Shown here in pieces: positions 25,320-38,703 of a stretch of DNA of 64,000 nt. Within the stretch, counting starts at the first letter, position 1. Each line of letters begins with the position of its first letter. The notes under the pieces were generated by a model that did no database searches, was not told the DNA's origin, and worked only from the letters and a program-made list of their open reading frames with translations. The translations under genes were made by a program, and so were the position numbers. The stretch spans positions 124,001 through 188,000 of the forward strand of contig NZ_LGIC01000086.1 in assembly GCF_001294535.1 (NCBI RefSeq). The letters run 5' to 3'. The DNA is from Cypionkella psychrotolerans. GTDB lineage: Bacteria > Pseudomonadota > Alphaproteobacteria > Rhodobacterales > Rhodobacteraceae.

Positions 25320-25955
25320 GACGCTCGGCTGACCAGCCAAGTTGACCTTACGTCACGATAGGGCGCGCGCCGAAAGGCCGCGCCCTATCGCATTTCCGCA
25401 CAGAAACCCCGCCGCAGAATCGGTCGCCACCGCTGTGCTGATTTCCGAAAACGCAAGCAGCTTGCCGATTCCAACTTCTGATTTTCGTGGCTTTCCGCCC
25501 GCAGCGTTGCCGAATTGCACGGTCCGGGGGATTCGCGAAAGCAAACTCCTGTCAAGCGACAAGATCGGTTGCAGGGCCCCGCGGCGGCTTGCTAACTTGC
25601 CCAAGCGATTCACTTCGTCTGGGGGACATGACGCCGTCAAAGTAGAAAAATCAGGGGCGCAGCTGCCAAGCCAAGCGTAAAACAACCTGATATTATCCTT
25701 TGCCGTCCGAATGTTACACTGCTTGCGCCGAGATTCGGCCAACAGAGGCATCAAACACAGCCACCGGGTCACCCGGTTGCGGTTGTCATAATTTTGTCCC
25801 CGCCACCGGGCCGGGACGCTCAAGCAGGCGTGGTGGTTTCACCTGCCGAACCTGAGTGTTTTTCCGGTGGAAACAGTCGTGCTGAACCGCGTGGGAACGT
25901 GGGACAACTAGAAAGCGCCATCGGTCTCCGAAAGGCGCTTGGGGAAGACGAGACA
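25320..25955. other. rpsT-dnaA intergenic region
   Basis: A 636-base gap with no convincing gene. It holds the rpsT terminator at 25356-25390 and the dnaA leader. I see only one weak DnaA-box-like sequence (ttatccttt near 25694) and no cluster, so there is no visible case for oriC here. Open frames on both strands lack family resemblance and ribosome binding sites. Confidence 0.5.
25356..25390. terminator. rpsT terminator hairpin
   Basis: A perfect 12-bp stem (cgatagggcgcg with cgcgccctatcg) 36 bases after the rpsT stop, with an 11-base loop and a short T-containing tail. Confidence 0.8.
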
Positions 25956-27326
25956 ATGACGCAAGAGGCCTGGGGCAAGGTACGCGAGACGCTGGCAAAG
26001 CGGATCGGCAAGAACAATTTCACCAGTTGGATCGAGCCCTTGCGCTGGGCTGGTCTGACCAATGGCGTCGCACGTTTCGAAGTGCCGACAACGTTTTTCG
26101 GCGACTGGGTGTCGCGCAACTATTCCGACCATATCCTTGGCCTGTTGAACGCCGAAGGCCATGCGGCGGGCCGCACCGAGTTTTTCGTGCCGATGACGCA
26201 GGCCGCCAACGCGCCGGTGGCCCCGCTCGCCGCCGACAAGCCCGCCCGCGCAGCCAAGCCCAGCCGTAACCGCTCGGATGATGACCTTCCGGGGGCCACC
26301 TTGGACTCCCGCTTTACCTTCGACAGCTTCGTTGTCGGCAAACCCAACGAACTCGCCCACGCCGCTGCCCGCCGCGTTGCCGAAGGTGGCCCGGTCACCT
26401 TCAACCCGTTGTTCCTCTATGGTGGCGTCGGCTTGGGCAAAACCCACCTGATGCACGCCATTGCCCACGAACTTCAGGCCCGCCAGCCGCAGCTGCGCGT
26501 GCTGTATCTCTCGGCTGAGCAATTCATGTACCGCTTCGTGCAAGCCCTGCGCGACAAACAGATCATGGATTTCAAAGAGCTGTTCCGCTCGGTTGATGTG
26601 CTGATGGTCGATGATGTGCAATTCATCGCGGGCAAAGACTCCACCCAAGAAGAATTCTTCCACACCTTCAACGCCCTGATTGATCAAAACAAACAGATCG
26701 TGATTTCTGCCGACCGCGCGCCGGGTGAGATCAAAGATCTGGAAGACCGCATCAAATCCCGCCTGCAATGCGGCTTGGTCGTCGATCTTCACCCCACCGA
26801 CTACGAACTCCGCCTCGGCATCCTGCAACAAAAGGCCGAGTATTACCGCCAGCAATACAAAGGCTTGGCGATCTCGACCGGGGTTCTGGAATTCCTCGCG
26901 CATCGCATAACCACCAATGTCCGCGTGCTGGAAGGCGCCTTGACCCGCCTGTTCGCTTTTGCCTCGCTGGTTGGCCGCGAAATCACGCTGGAACTGGTGC
27001 AAGATTGCCTGGCCGACATCCTGCGCGCATCCGATCGCAAGCTGACCATCGAAGAGATTCAGCGCAAAGTCGCCGAGCATTACAACATCCGCCTGTCGGA
27101 TATGATCGGCCCGAAACGCCTGCGCAACATCGCGCGGCCGCGTCAGGTGGCGATGTATTTCGCCAAGCAGTTGACCTCGCGCAGCCTGCCCGAGATTGGC
27201 CGTCGCTTTGGCGGGCGTGATCACACCACGATCATGCACGGCGTGCGCAAAATCGAAGAGTTGATGAGCACCGATTCGCAGCTTTCCGACGATCTGCAAC
27301 TGTTGCGGCGCCAGTTGCAGGCTTAA
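25956..27326 (+). CDS. dnaA: Chromosomal replication initiator DnaA
   Basis: Binds DnaA boxes and opens the origin. Domain I begins WGKVRETLAKRIGKNNFTSWI; a Pro/Ala-rich linker follows; the AAA+ domain has Walker A GGVGLGKTHL and Walker B VLMVDDVQFI; the C-terminal DNA-binding domain has the signature GRRFGGRDHTTIMHGVRKI. The start at 25956 gives 456 residues, the family norm; upstream in-frame codons (from 25794) add non-conserved residues. Confidence 0.97.
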   Translation: MTQEAWGKVRETLAKRIGKNNFTSWIEPLRWAGLTNGVARFEVPTTFFGDWVSRNYSDHILGLLNAEGHAAGRTEFFVPMTQAANAPVAPLAADKPARAAKPSRNRSDDDLPGATLDSRFTFDSFVVGKPNELAHAAARRVAEGGPVTFNPLFLYGGVGLGKTHLMHAIAHELQARQPQLRVLYLSAEQFMYRFVQALRDKQIMDFKELFRSVDVLMVDDVQFIAGKDSTQEEFFHTFNALIDQNKQIVISADRAPGEIKDLEDRIKSRLQCGLVVDLHPTDYELRLGILQQKAEYYRQQYKGLAISTGVLEFLAHRITTNVRVLEGALTRLFAFASLVGREITLELVQDCLADILRASDRKLTIEEIQRKVAEHYNIRLSDMIGPKRLRNIARPRQVAMYFAKQLTSRSLPEIGRRFGGRDHTTIMHGVRKIEELMSTDSQLSDDLQLLRRQLQA

Positions 27327-27448
27327 GGCGGTCCCGGCGGGCTTGACCTGCTCCAGAATCGCCCTCAAAGTCCCGAAAATGCTTGTGAACCGGCCAAAAC
27401 CGGATAGTTTCGACGTCCCTGCATGGGGGCGCCACCAAGGGGAACGAC

Positions 27449-28567
27449 ATGAAGATCAGCATCGAACGCGCAACTCTGCTTAAGGCGCTGGCGCAGGCGC
27501 AATCGGTGGTGGAACGCCGCAACACCATTCCGATCCTCGCCAATGTGCTGATCGAGGCCGAGGGTGATACGGTGTCGTTCCGCGCCACCGATCTGGATAT
27601 CGAAGTGGTCGACCGCGCCCCTGCCATGGTAGAACGCGCCGGGGCCACCACGGTATCGGCGGTGATGCTGCACGAAATCATCCGCAAACTGCCCGATGGC
27701 GCGCTGGTGGCTTTGACCGAAGATGCCGCTACAGGCCGTCTGACCATTGCCGCAGGCCGCTCCACTTTCAGCCTCGCCACCCTGCCGCGCGAGGATTTCC
27801 CAGTGATGGCGACCTCCGAGTATTCCTCGAATTTTGCAGCCCCCGCCCCGGTGCTGCGCCGCCTGTTCGACAAGGCGAAATTTGCAATTTCCACCGAGGA
27901 AACCCGCTACTACCTGAACGGCGTCTACATGCACGTCTCAACCGGCGATGTCGGTGCCGTGCTGCGCTGCGTGGCCACCGACGGCCACCGTTTGGCCCGC
28001 ATCGACGCCCCGCTGCCGGAAGGCGCGCAGGGCATGCCCGGCGTGATCGTGCCGCGCAAGACAGTGAATGAATTGAAGAAACTGCTCGATGATGATTCCG
28101 CAATCATCGCCGTTTCGGTGTCGGAAACCAAAGTCCGCTTTGCGACACCCTTGATCACCCTGACCTCGAAAGTCATCGACGGCACCTTCCCCGACTACAC
28201 CCGCGTCATCCCCACCGGCAACACCCGCCGCTTGGAAGTCGACGCCAGCGAATTCGCCAAAGCCGTCGACCGTGTCGCTACGGTGTCGTCGGAACGTTCG
28301 CGCGCGGTGAAACTGTCGCTTGATGAAGACCGCCTGATCCTCTCGGTGAACGCGCCCGATTCCGGGGCCGCCGAAGAAGAACTCGCGGTAGCTTATTCCG
28401 ATGAACGGCTGGAAATCGGCTTCAACGCCAAATACCTGCTGGAAATCGCCAGCCAAGTGGATCGCGAAAACGCCGTGTTCCTGTTCAACTCCTCCGGTGA
28501 TCCGACCCTGATGCGCGAAGGCAATGATATGTCGGCGGTCTATGTCGTCATGCCGATGCGCGTGTAA
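27449..28567 (+). CDS. dnaN: DNA polymerase III beta clamp
   Basis: The sliding clamp that tethers DNA polymerase III. Full length at 372 residues, with the opening MKISIERATLLKALAQAQSVVERR, the three repeated clamp domains and the conserved C-terminus YVVMPMRV. AAGGGGA precedes the ATG. A palindromic hairpin lies 8 bases after the stop codon. Confidence 0.97.
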   Translation: MKISIERATLLKALAQAQSVVERRNTIPILANVLIEAEGDTVSFRATDLDIEVVDRAPAMVERAGATTVSAVMLHEIIRKLPDGALVALTEDAATGRLTIAAGRSTFSLATLPREDFPVMATSEYSSNFAAPAPVLRRLFDKAKFAISTEETRYYLNGVYMHVSTGDVGAVLRCVATDGHRLARIDAPLPEGAQGMPGVIVPRKTVNELKKLLDDDSAIIAVSVSETKVRFATPLITLTSKVIDGTFPDYTRVIPTGNTRRLEVDASEFAKAVDRVATVSSERSRAVKLSLDEDRLILSVNAPDSGAAEEELAVAYSDERLEIGFNAKYLLEIASQVDRENAVFLFNSSGDPTLMREGNDMSAVYVVMPMRV

Positions 28568-28575
28568 AATACGTC

Positions 28576-28630
28576 TTGGGGGCTAGCCCCCAAACCCCTA
28601 GGATATTTGAGCACAGAGGATGACCAAAGC
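28576..28630. repeat. Dispersed intergenic repeat, copy 2, with dnaN terminator hairpin
   Basis: A perfect 18-bp palindrome (ttggggg-ctag-cccccaa, 28576-28593) is followed by a C-run and AGGATATTTGAGCACAGAGG, the same block as copy 1 at 6661. The GAGGATGA end of the repeat supplies the only Shine-Dalgarno-like sequence before recF. Confidence 0.75.
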
Positions 28631-29734
28631 GTGAGTGGTCTGGCTATTACCGCGCTGAGCCTCTCGCATTTTCGCAGCCACAAAACCGTGCGGCTGGTGT
28701 TTGATGGCCGTCCGGTGGCGATTGTCGGCCCCAATGGCGCGGGCAAAACCAATATCCTAGAGGCGGTGTCACTGCTGTCGCCCGGTCGCGGCTTGCGGCG
28801 GGCAACGGCCGATGAAATCGCCCGTAAGCCCGAAGCCTTGGGCTGGAAAGTCACCGCCGATCTGCATGGTTTTGGCGCCGATCATCAGGTCGAAACTTGG
28901 GCCGAAGGTGGCGACACGCGATCTGTCCGCATTGACGGCAAGGCCACCACCCAAACCGCACTAGGCCGCATCGCCCGCGTGCTGTGGCTGGTCCCCGCGA
29001 TGGATCGCTTGTGGATTGAGGCTGCCGAAGGCCGCCGCCGCTTCCTCGACCGTATGACCCTCTCCTTCGCCCCCGATCATGCCGAGGCGGTGCTGGGTTA
29101 TGAAAAAGCCATGCGCGACCGCAACCGTCTGTTGAAAGACCAGATAACCGACCCGCATTGGTACGGCGCGCTGGAATCCCAGATGGCAACCGCAGGCGCG
29201 CAGATCACCGCCAACCGCCAAGCCGCCCTGACCCGCCTGAGGCAAGCCCAACGAAACGCCGAAACCGCTTTCCCCCGCGCCGATCTGACCCTGACGGGCG
29301 AGGATGCCGACGATCTGGCCACAGCCCTATCCGACAACCGCCGCCGCGATATGGCGGCTGGCCGCAGCCTGATCGGCCCCCACCGCGCCGATATGTCGGC
29401 GATCTTCGCCGCCAAATCTGTGCCCGCCGAACAATGCTCGACCGGAGAGCAAAAGGCGCTGCTGATCAGCCTGATCCTCGCCAACGCCCGCGCGCTGGCG
29501 GCCGACCTTGGCGCAGCCCCCATCCTGCTACTGGACGAAGTCGCCGCGCATCTCGACACCGCCCGCCGCGCCGCCCTCTATGACGAACTCTGCGCCTTGG
29601 GCGCGCAAGCCTTGATGACCGGCACCGAAGCCGCGCTGTTCGACAGCCTCGGCCCCCGCGCGCAGTGCTTTACCGTGACCGAGACGGGTGGCATATCGCA
29701 GGTCCTAAGCGCGCCACCCGCCGCCCCGCATTAA
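28631..29734 (+). CDS. recF: DNA replication and repair protein RecF
   Basis: SMC-like ATPase that loads RecA at single-strand gaps. It has Walker A VGPNGAGKTNILEAVS, the ABC-type signature STGEQKALLI and Walker B PILLLDEVAAHLD. The start is taken as GTG at 28631 (MSGLAITALSLSHFRSH), giving 367 residues; a TTG at 28607 lies inside the repeated intergenic element and is unlikely. Third gene of the dnaA-dnaN-recF run. Confidence 0.94.
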   Translation: MSGLAITALSLSHFRSHKTVRLVFDGRPVAIVGPNGAGKTNILEAVSLLSPGRGLRRATADEIARKPEALGWKVTADLHGFGADHQVETWAEGGDTRSVRIDGKATTQTALGRIARVLWLVPAMDRLWIEAAEGRRRFLDRMTLSFAPDHAEAVLGYEKAMRDRNRLLKDQITDPHWYGALESQMATAGAQITANRQAALTRLRQAQRNAETAFPRADLTLTGEDADDLATALSDNRRRDMAAGRSLIGPHRADMSAIFAAKSVPAEQCSTGEQKALLISLILANARALAADLGAAPILLLDEVAAHLDTARRAALYDELCALGAQALMTGTEAALFDSLGPRAQCFTVTETGGISQVLSAPPAAPH

Positions 29735-29753
29735 CCACCAGAAAGCCAGCGCC

Positions 29754-30380
29754 ATGACCGTGACATTCTACGAACTCCTCCTTTACGCGGGCGGCATGGC
29801 GCTGCTTTGGGTGATCCCAGGCCCGGTATGGGTGGCGCTGACCGCCCGCGCGTTGTCGGGCGGCTTTGCCAGCGCCTGGCCGCTCGCCATCGGCGTCGCC
29901 TTGGGCGATCTGATCTGGCCGATGGCGGCGATCTTCGGCCTGACATGGATCGTCTCAGTCTATGCCGATTTCCTGCACGCCCTGCGCTGGGTCGCCGCTG
30001 TGGTGTTCATCGTCATGGGCATCCTGCTGATCCGCAAACCCGCCGTAGCCCCCACAACTGACGGGCGCATGACCAAACCCGGCATGTGGGCGGGCTTTGC
30101 GGTGGGGGTGGCGGCGGTGATCGGCAACCCGAAAGCCATCCTGTTCTACATGGGCGTGCTGCCGGGGTTCTTCGATCTCTCGCGCGTCAAAGCCCCCGAC
30201 ATCGCCGCCATTCTGCTGATTTCCGCAGCCGTCCCAATGCTGGGCAACCTCGGCCTCGCGCTGTTTCTCGACCGCGCCCGCCGCCTGCTGTCCAGCCCGG
30301 AAAGCATCCGCAAACTCAACCTGATCTCGGGCATTTTGCTGATCGGCGTCGGCGTCGTGATTGCGGCGTCAAACCGCTAA
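29754..30380 (+). CDS. LysE-family amino acid exporter
   Basis: A 208-residue integral membrane protein with about six hydrophobic segments. The N-terminal WVIPGPVWVALTARALSGGF block and the central AVIGNPKAILFYMGVLPGFF are typical of the LysE/RhtB superfamily. Substrate unknown. It starts about 20 bases after recF and may be cotranscribed, breaking the recF-gyrB adjacency seen in many bacteria. Confidence 0.9.
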   Translation: MTVTFYELLLYAGGMALLWVIPGPVWVALTARALSGGFASAWPLAIGVALGDLIWPMAAIFGLTWIVSVYADFLHALRWVAAVVFIVMGILLIRKPAVAPTTDGRMTKPGMWAGFAVGVAAVIGNPKAILFYMGVLPGFFDLSRVKAPDIAAILLISAAVPMLGNLGLALFLDRARRLLSSPESIRKLNLISGILLIGVGVVIAASNR

Positions 30381-30396
30381 ATCTTGTGCCCAAGGC

Positions 30397-32905
<2,509 letters not shown>

Positions 32906-32914
32906 CCAAGATAT

Positions 32915-32941
32915 GCTGCCGTGTAGTAATTACGCGGCAGC
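32915..32941. terminator. Hairpin between gyrB and the channel gene
   Basis: A perfect 7-bp stem (gctgccg/cggcagc) closing a loop that itself contains the palindrome gtaattac, between convergent stops. Confidence 0.55.
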
Positions 32942-32971
32942 CGTCCCGTGCCGCCAACGCAATTACACCGC

Positions 32972-33748
32972 TCAGTCGCTGCCTTCATCCTTGATCGCCA
33001 GTAGATTGCCGCAAGCCTTGCAATGCACCGCGTCCCGGTCATGGCGACTAAACCCGCAATGCGTGCAGGTGTAATCCACCTTGGCGGGCCGCAACACCAC
33101 CTGCACCAACCGCAAGAACAGCGGCACCCCGAAGATCATAATGGCAATCGACAACACCTTGCCGAATGGCCCCACCAGCGTCACATCGCCAAACCCGGTC
33201 GTGGTCAGCGTCGCAATGGTGAAATAGGCCGCATCCACATAGTTGCGGATCCCCGAATTTATGCCGTACTGGGTTTCAAACACCAACGCCGTGGTGAAAA
33301 AGATAAAGCAGGTCAGATTGATCGCAGCCTTGATGGTGCCCTCACGGTCGCGGAAAAACTGGAAATCGCGGCGCAACTGCTTCAAAATCTGATGCGACTG
33401 CAACAGCCGCAGCATCCGTACCACCCGCATGAAGGCCAGCCCCTCACCGGTTAACGGCATGATCAGCGAAATCACCACAAGCACGTCGATCACGTTGAAA
33501 AAGCGCAACATCTCGCGCAGTGGACGCTTGCTTAGCCACAGCCGCGCGACAAGGTCTGCCAATATAATCACGCCAAACAGTGCGTCCACCAGTTTGACGT
33601 AAGGCCCATAGCCGGAAAACGACGAGGCAATCAGAAACACAATCGTGGTCAGATCGAACGCAAGCAACATGTAGCGAAATCGTACCGCCACCACTGAACG
33701 CCCAAAGTAAAGCTCTCTCAGTCGTGCTCTTGCCCGTATCTCCGCCAT
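32972..33748 (-). CDS. Voltage-gated-type potassium channel with C-terminal zinc ribbon
   Basis: A 258-residue membrane protein. Segments S1-S4 span about residues 25-120, with an S4-like basic helix FMRVVRMLRLLQSHQILKQLRR; the pore helix and selectivity filter are TIATLTTTGFGD (filter about 183-188); S6 follows. The C-terminus holds CTHCGFSRHDRDAVHCKACG, a four-cysteine zinc ribbon (Cys about 228, 231, 243, 246). The ATG at 33748 is preferred to an upstream TTG. The ion is inferred from TTTGFGD, which is one step from the K+ consensus TTVGYGD. Confidence 0.85.
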   Translation of the reverse strand: MAEIRARARLRELYFGRSVVAVRFRYMLLAFDLTTIVFLIASSFSGYGPYVKLVDALFGVIILADLVARLWLSKRPLREMLRFFNVIDVLVVISLIMPLTGEGLAFMRVVRMLRLLQSHQILKQLRRDFQFFRDREGTIKAAINLTCFIFFTTALVFETQYGINSGIRNYVDAAYFTIATLTTTGFGDVTLVGPFGKVLSIAIMIFGVPLFLRLVQVVLRPAKVDYTCTHCGFSRHDRDAVHCKACGNLLAIKDEGSD

Positions 33749-33774
33749 TGCCCCGCCGTGCTGCTTATCCAATT

Positions 33775-33851
33775 TGGTGACCCCGGCGTGATTCGAACAC
33801 GCGGCCTACGGTTTAGGAAACCGTCGCTCTATCCGGCTGAGCTACGGAGTC
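33775..33851 (-). tRNA. tRNA-Arg (anticodon CCT)
   Basis: A complete cloverleaf on the minus strand: acceptor gactccg pairing with cggggtc, D-arm gctc...gagc, anticodon stem acggt/accgt around loop ttCCTaa, T-arm with gttcgaatc, and an encoded CCA end. It reads AGG codons. Confidence 0.95.
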
Positions 33852-34185
33852 ACGCGACCCTACATGCGAAAAATCCTGCGCAGATGCAACAGGCTTGGCG
33901 CAGCACAGGAAGGGGAAATTAAGGGGGAGTGACTTTTGGCCCACCACTCCCCCTCGGGTCCGTCGCGTCTGGGTTGAGAGCTTGCAGGACGCGCCGAATA
34001 TCGCCAGCACGAATGCTGTTACCGCTAACATATCGCAGCCCCGCCCCCAGAACAAGCATTATCTTGGGAGATCTGCCGCGCAGTCCCGCCCATCGGCGGA
34101 GAGTTCTGCCAATGATTTGGACGGGGGCTTGGACATATGCGGAATAGACGATAACAAGGAAGAAACCCTTTCACAGGCCATTCCC
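33852..34185. other. Region between tRNA-Arg and the LacI-type regulator
   Basis: About 330 bases. It contains a 9-bp stem (gggggagtg 33923-33931 with cactccccc 33945-33953). It is open in the frame of the downstream regulator, so the regulator could start anywhere from 33895 to 34186. No ATG in that frame, and the upstream residues look unconserved; I treat the stretch as leader. Confidence 0.4.
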
Positions 34186-35217
34186 TTGAGCAAACCCCCA
34201 ATCCCCGAGCCACGCCGCACTCTGACCCTTCGCGATGTGTCCGAGGCGTCAGGCGTCAGCGAAATGACCGTCAGTCGCGTGCTGCGCAATCGTGGGGATG
34301 TGTCCGACAGCACCCGTGAGCGGGTACAGGAAGCCGCCCGCCGCTTGGGCTATGTGCCGAACAAAATCGCCGGGGCTTTGGCCAGCCAGCGCGTCAATCT
34401 GGTGGCGGTGATCATCCCGTCGCTGTCGAATATGGTGTTCCCCGAAGTGATGACGGGTATCTCCGACACGCTGGAAGACACTGGCCTGCAACCCGTTGTT
34501 GGCGTTACCAATTATTCGCCAGACCGCGAAGAATCCGTGCTGTATGAGATGCTGTCATGGCGGCCCTCAGGCGTGATTATCGCCGGGCTGGAACATACCG
34601 ATGCCGCCCGAGCCATGCTGGCGCAAGCCGGGATTCCGATCGTCGAGATCATGGATATCGACGGCACTCCAGTCGATTCTGCCGTCGGCATCTCGCACCG
34701 CCGCGCCGGGCGTCAGATGGCCGAGGCGATCATCGCCGCAGGCTATCGCAATATCGCTTTCCTTGGCACGATGATGCCGCATGATCACCGCGCCCGCAAA
34801 CGGCTGGAAGGCTTTGAAGAAGCGCTCGCGAAAGCAGGCCTAAGCCTCGTGGACCGTGAGTTTTACTCCGGCGGCTCGGCCCTGCTGAAAGGCCGCGAGA
34901 TGACCGAGGCCGTGCTGACCCGCAGCCCACAGGTCGATTTCCTGTATTATTCCAATGACATGATCGGCGCGGGCGGCTTGCTCTATTGCCTGCACAAAGG
35001 CCTCGATGTACCGGGACAGATCGGCCTTGCGGGTTTCAACGGCGTCGAACTGCTCGATGGTCTGCCGCGCAAACTGGCAACAATGGACGCCTGCCGTCTG
35101 GAAATCGGCCGCGTTGCCGCCGAAATCATCGCGGGCAAACACCCCTCCGGCACCATCGGCGGCGAAGTAATCGAACTGTTCCCAACCTTGCAAAAAGGCG
35201 ACACGATTCGCGGCTAA
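34186..35217 (+). CDS. LacI-family transcriptional regulator (GntR-like)
   Basis: A sugar-responsive repressor with the N-terminal HTH TLRDVSEASGVSEMTVSRVLRN and hinge helix VPNKIAGALASQR, then a periplasmic-binding-like sensor domain. It resembles gluconate-type GntR regulators (SHRRAGRQMAEAII, FLGTMM). There is no ATG before the HTH; TTG at 34186 gives 343 residues starting 9 codons before the HTH block. Upstream TTG codons at 33895, 34117 and 34129 are in frame, so the true start is uncertain. No sugar operon adjoins it. Confidence 0.82.
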   Translation: MSKPPIPEPRRTLTLRDVSEASGVSEMTVSRVLRNRGDVSDSTRERVQEAARRLGYVPNKIAGALASQRVNLVAVIIPSLSNMVFPEVMTGISDTLEDTGLQPVVGVTNYSPDREESVLYEMLSWRPSGVIIAGLEHTDAARAMLAQAGIPIVEIMDIDGTPVDSAVGISHRRAGRQMAEAIIAAGYRNIAFLGTMMPHDHRARKRLEGFEEALAKAGLSLVDREFYSGGSALLKGREMTEAVLTRSPQVDFLYYSNDMIGAGGLLYCLHKGLDVPGQIGLAGFNGVELLDGLPRKLATMDACRLEIGRVAAEIIAGKHPSGTIGGEVIELFPTLQKGDTIRG

Positions 35218-35416
35218 GGCGTCTTCTGGCCGAATTTTGCGATGTAAGTTTGTTGGACAGCGACCCCTACTCGACGCAAAGCGGTGTCGGTACTGCCACG
35301 ACGCGGACCGATAGGATGACACTTGGCGGCGGCGGTCAGCTATGCGGGATAATGCAGCCGATTCCGGCGACGACACAAGTGTCCGGTCACCATGCTAATA
35401 TGACGAATTCGGGGCT

Positions 35417-35737
35417 TCAAATAAGATATTCCGGCGCGAGAAGCTTCACCAAGCCCGCGACCAAAAACAAGGCCACAAAGCTAATAGCAACATAAGTAAT
35501 TGCTCTTAGCCACGGCCGTCGCAACTCAGGAAAAATTTCACCTGCGAAAAAGCGTCCGAATTTTTTTTGCGGGCTGTTCTGATCACCTAACGCTTTCCAA
35601 GGAATGTTTGCGTTTTTCCAATCGGACGATCCGAAAATAGTCAAAATAACCTTCACTTGCCAAAAGAAAGCAATGAAAAAAGCGATGACGGCATTGGCGA
35701 ACAACACCATGACCAAGGCAGAGACAACAACAGTCAT
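35417..35737 (-). CDS. Uncharacterised small membrane protein
   Basis: A 106-residue protein with two hydrophobic segments: about residues 2-32 (TVVVSALVMVLFANAV and onward) and about 78-100 (YVAISFVALFLVAGL), separated by a polar stretch with PQKKFGRFFAGEIFPELRRPWLR. I do not recognise a family. The ATG at 35737 is fixed by AGGAAG 4 bases away; an upstream TTG is poorer. The gene and its flanks are clearly more A+T-rich than the rest of the window, suggesting recent acquisition. Confidence 0.65.
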   Translation of the reverse strand: MTVVVSALVMVLFANAVIAFFIAFFWQVKVILTIFGSSDWKNANIPWKALGDQNSPQKKFGRFFAGEIFPELRRPWLRAITYVAISFVALFLVAGLVKLLAPEYLI

Positions 35738-35963
35738 AATGCTTCCTATATTCGCCAACGGCAGCTCAGCAACGGCTTAGCGGACATTGATCTGCCGTAA
35801 AGCAAATGACAAGACGAGCTCAAAGCAACGTTTCTCCAATCCTCTGGACAAGGGCAATGTTTGCCAGTTCCCTTGCCCCCAACGTCTCGACTCCGGCCTG
35901 CCAAAGATTGATCCAATCGCTGCATCCAAACGTATTTCAATTATGACCGCGCCGGAGGCCCGC

Positions 35964-36530
35964 ATGACACCGCAACGCCCACTTGCATTCAGTACCCTCT
36001 TGGCAGCATCCTTGCTGACGATCCAACCCGGAGCAGCCCGCATGGACCAAGCCGCCGATCCCGCCCCCAGCTTCCAGTTCACCTCGATTGATGGCGGAAA
36101 ATACGACACCGCCAAATGGCGCGGCAAGCCGGTGCTGGTGGTCAACACCGCCTCGCTCTGCGGCTACACCCCGCAGTATGCCGATCTGCAAGCCTTATCC
36201 GACTTTTACGGCGATAAAGCCGTGGTGCTGGCGGTGCCCTCGGATGATTTCAACCAAGAACTCGCCTCCGAAGCCGAGGTGAAAGACTTCTGCGAACTGA
36301 ACTACAATCTGACCCTGCCGATGACCACCATCGCCCATGTCGCAGCGGGCGACGTGCATCCGTTCTACGCATGGATCAGCGACACAACCGGCTTTGTTCC
36401 CGGCTGGAATTTCAACAAAGTGCTGATCGGCCCGGATGGCAATTTCGTGCAGGCTTGGGGGTCCAACGCGCAGCCGATGGAGGCTATGAAAGACGCAATC
36501 GACGCTATTCTGCCGGCGGGAAAGGCTTAA
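35964..36530 (+). CDS. Exported glutathione peroxidase-like protein
   Basis: A 188-residue thioredoxin-fold peroxidase with an N-terminal signal (about residues 1-26). The peroxidatic Cys is in NTASLCGYTPQY (Cys, not selenocysteine) and the Trp-Asn pair is in GWNFNKVLIG. The usual CNQF block, which supplies the catalytic Gln, reads SDDF here. The start at 35964 has GGAGG 5 bases upstream; an ATG at 35943 is in frame but poorer. Peroxide reduction is likely but thiol donor is unknown. Confidence 0.85.
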   Translation: MTPQRPLAFSTLLAASLLTIQPGAARMDQAADPAPSFQFTSIDGGKYDTAKWRGKPVLVVNTASLCGYTPQYADLQALSDFYGDKAVVLAVPSDDFNQELASEAEVKDFCELNYNLTLPMTTIAHVAAGDVHPFYAWISDTTGFVPGWNFNKVLIGPDGNFVQAWGSNAQPMEAMKDAIDAILPAGKA

Positions 36531-36576
36531 CAAGCCGTTGACAGCCTCCAGCTAAGCCATTGAAATCATACGACAC

Positions 36577-38703
<2,127 letters not shown>

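Noticed and set aside
25694-25702. DnaA-box-like sequence ttatccttt
   Set aside because: Two mismatches and no cluster; a single weak box is expected by chance.
25353-25823. 156-codon open frame on the minus strand in the rpsT-dnaA gap
   Set aside because: It runs through the rpsT terminator, has no ribosome binding site and no protein-like pattern.
33775-33851. tRNA-Arg as an integration site for a mobile island
   Set aside because: No integrase, no repeated tRNA 3' end and no mobile genes within reach in the window.
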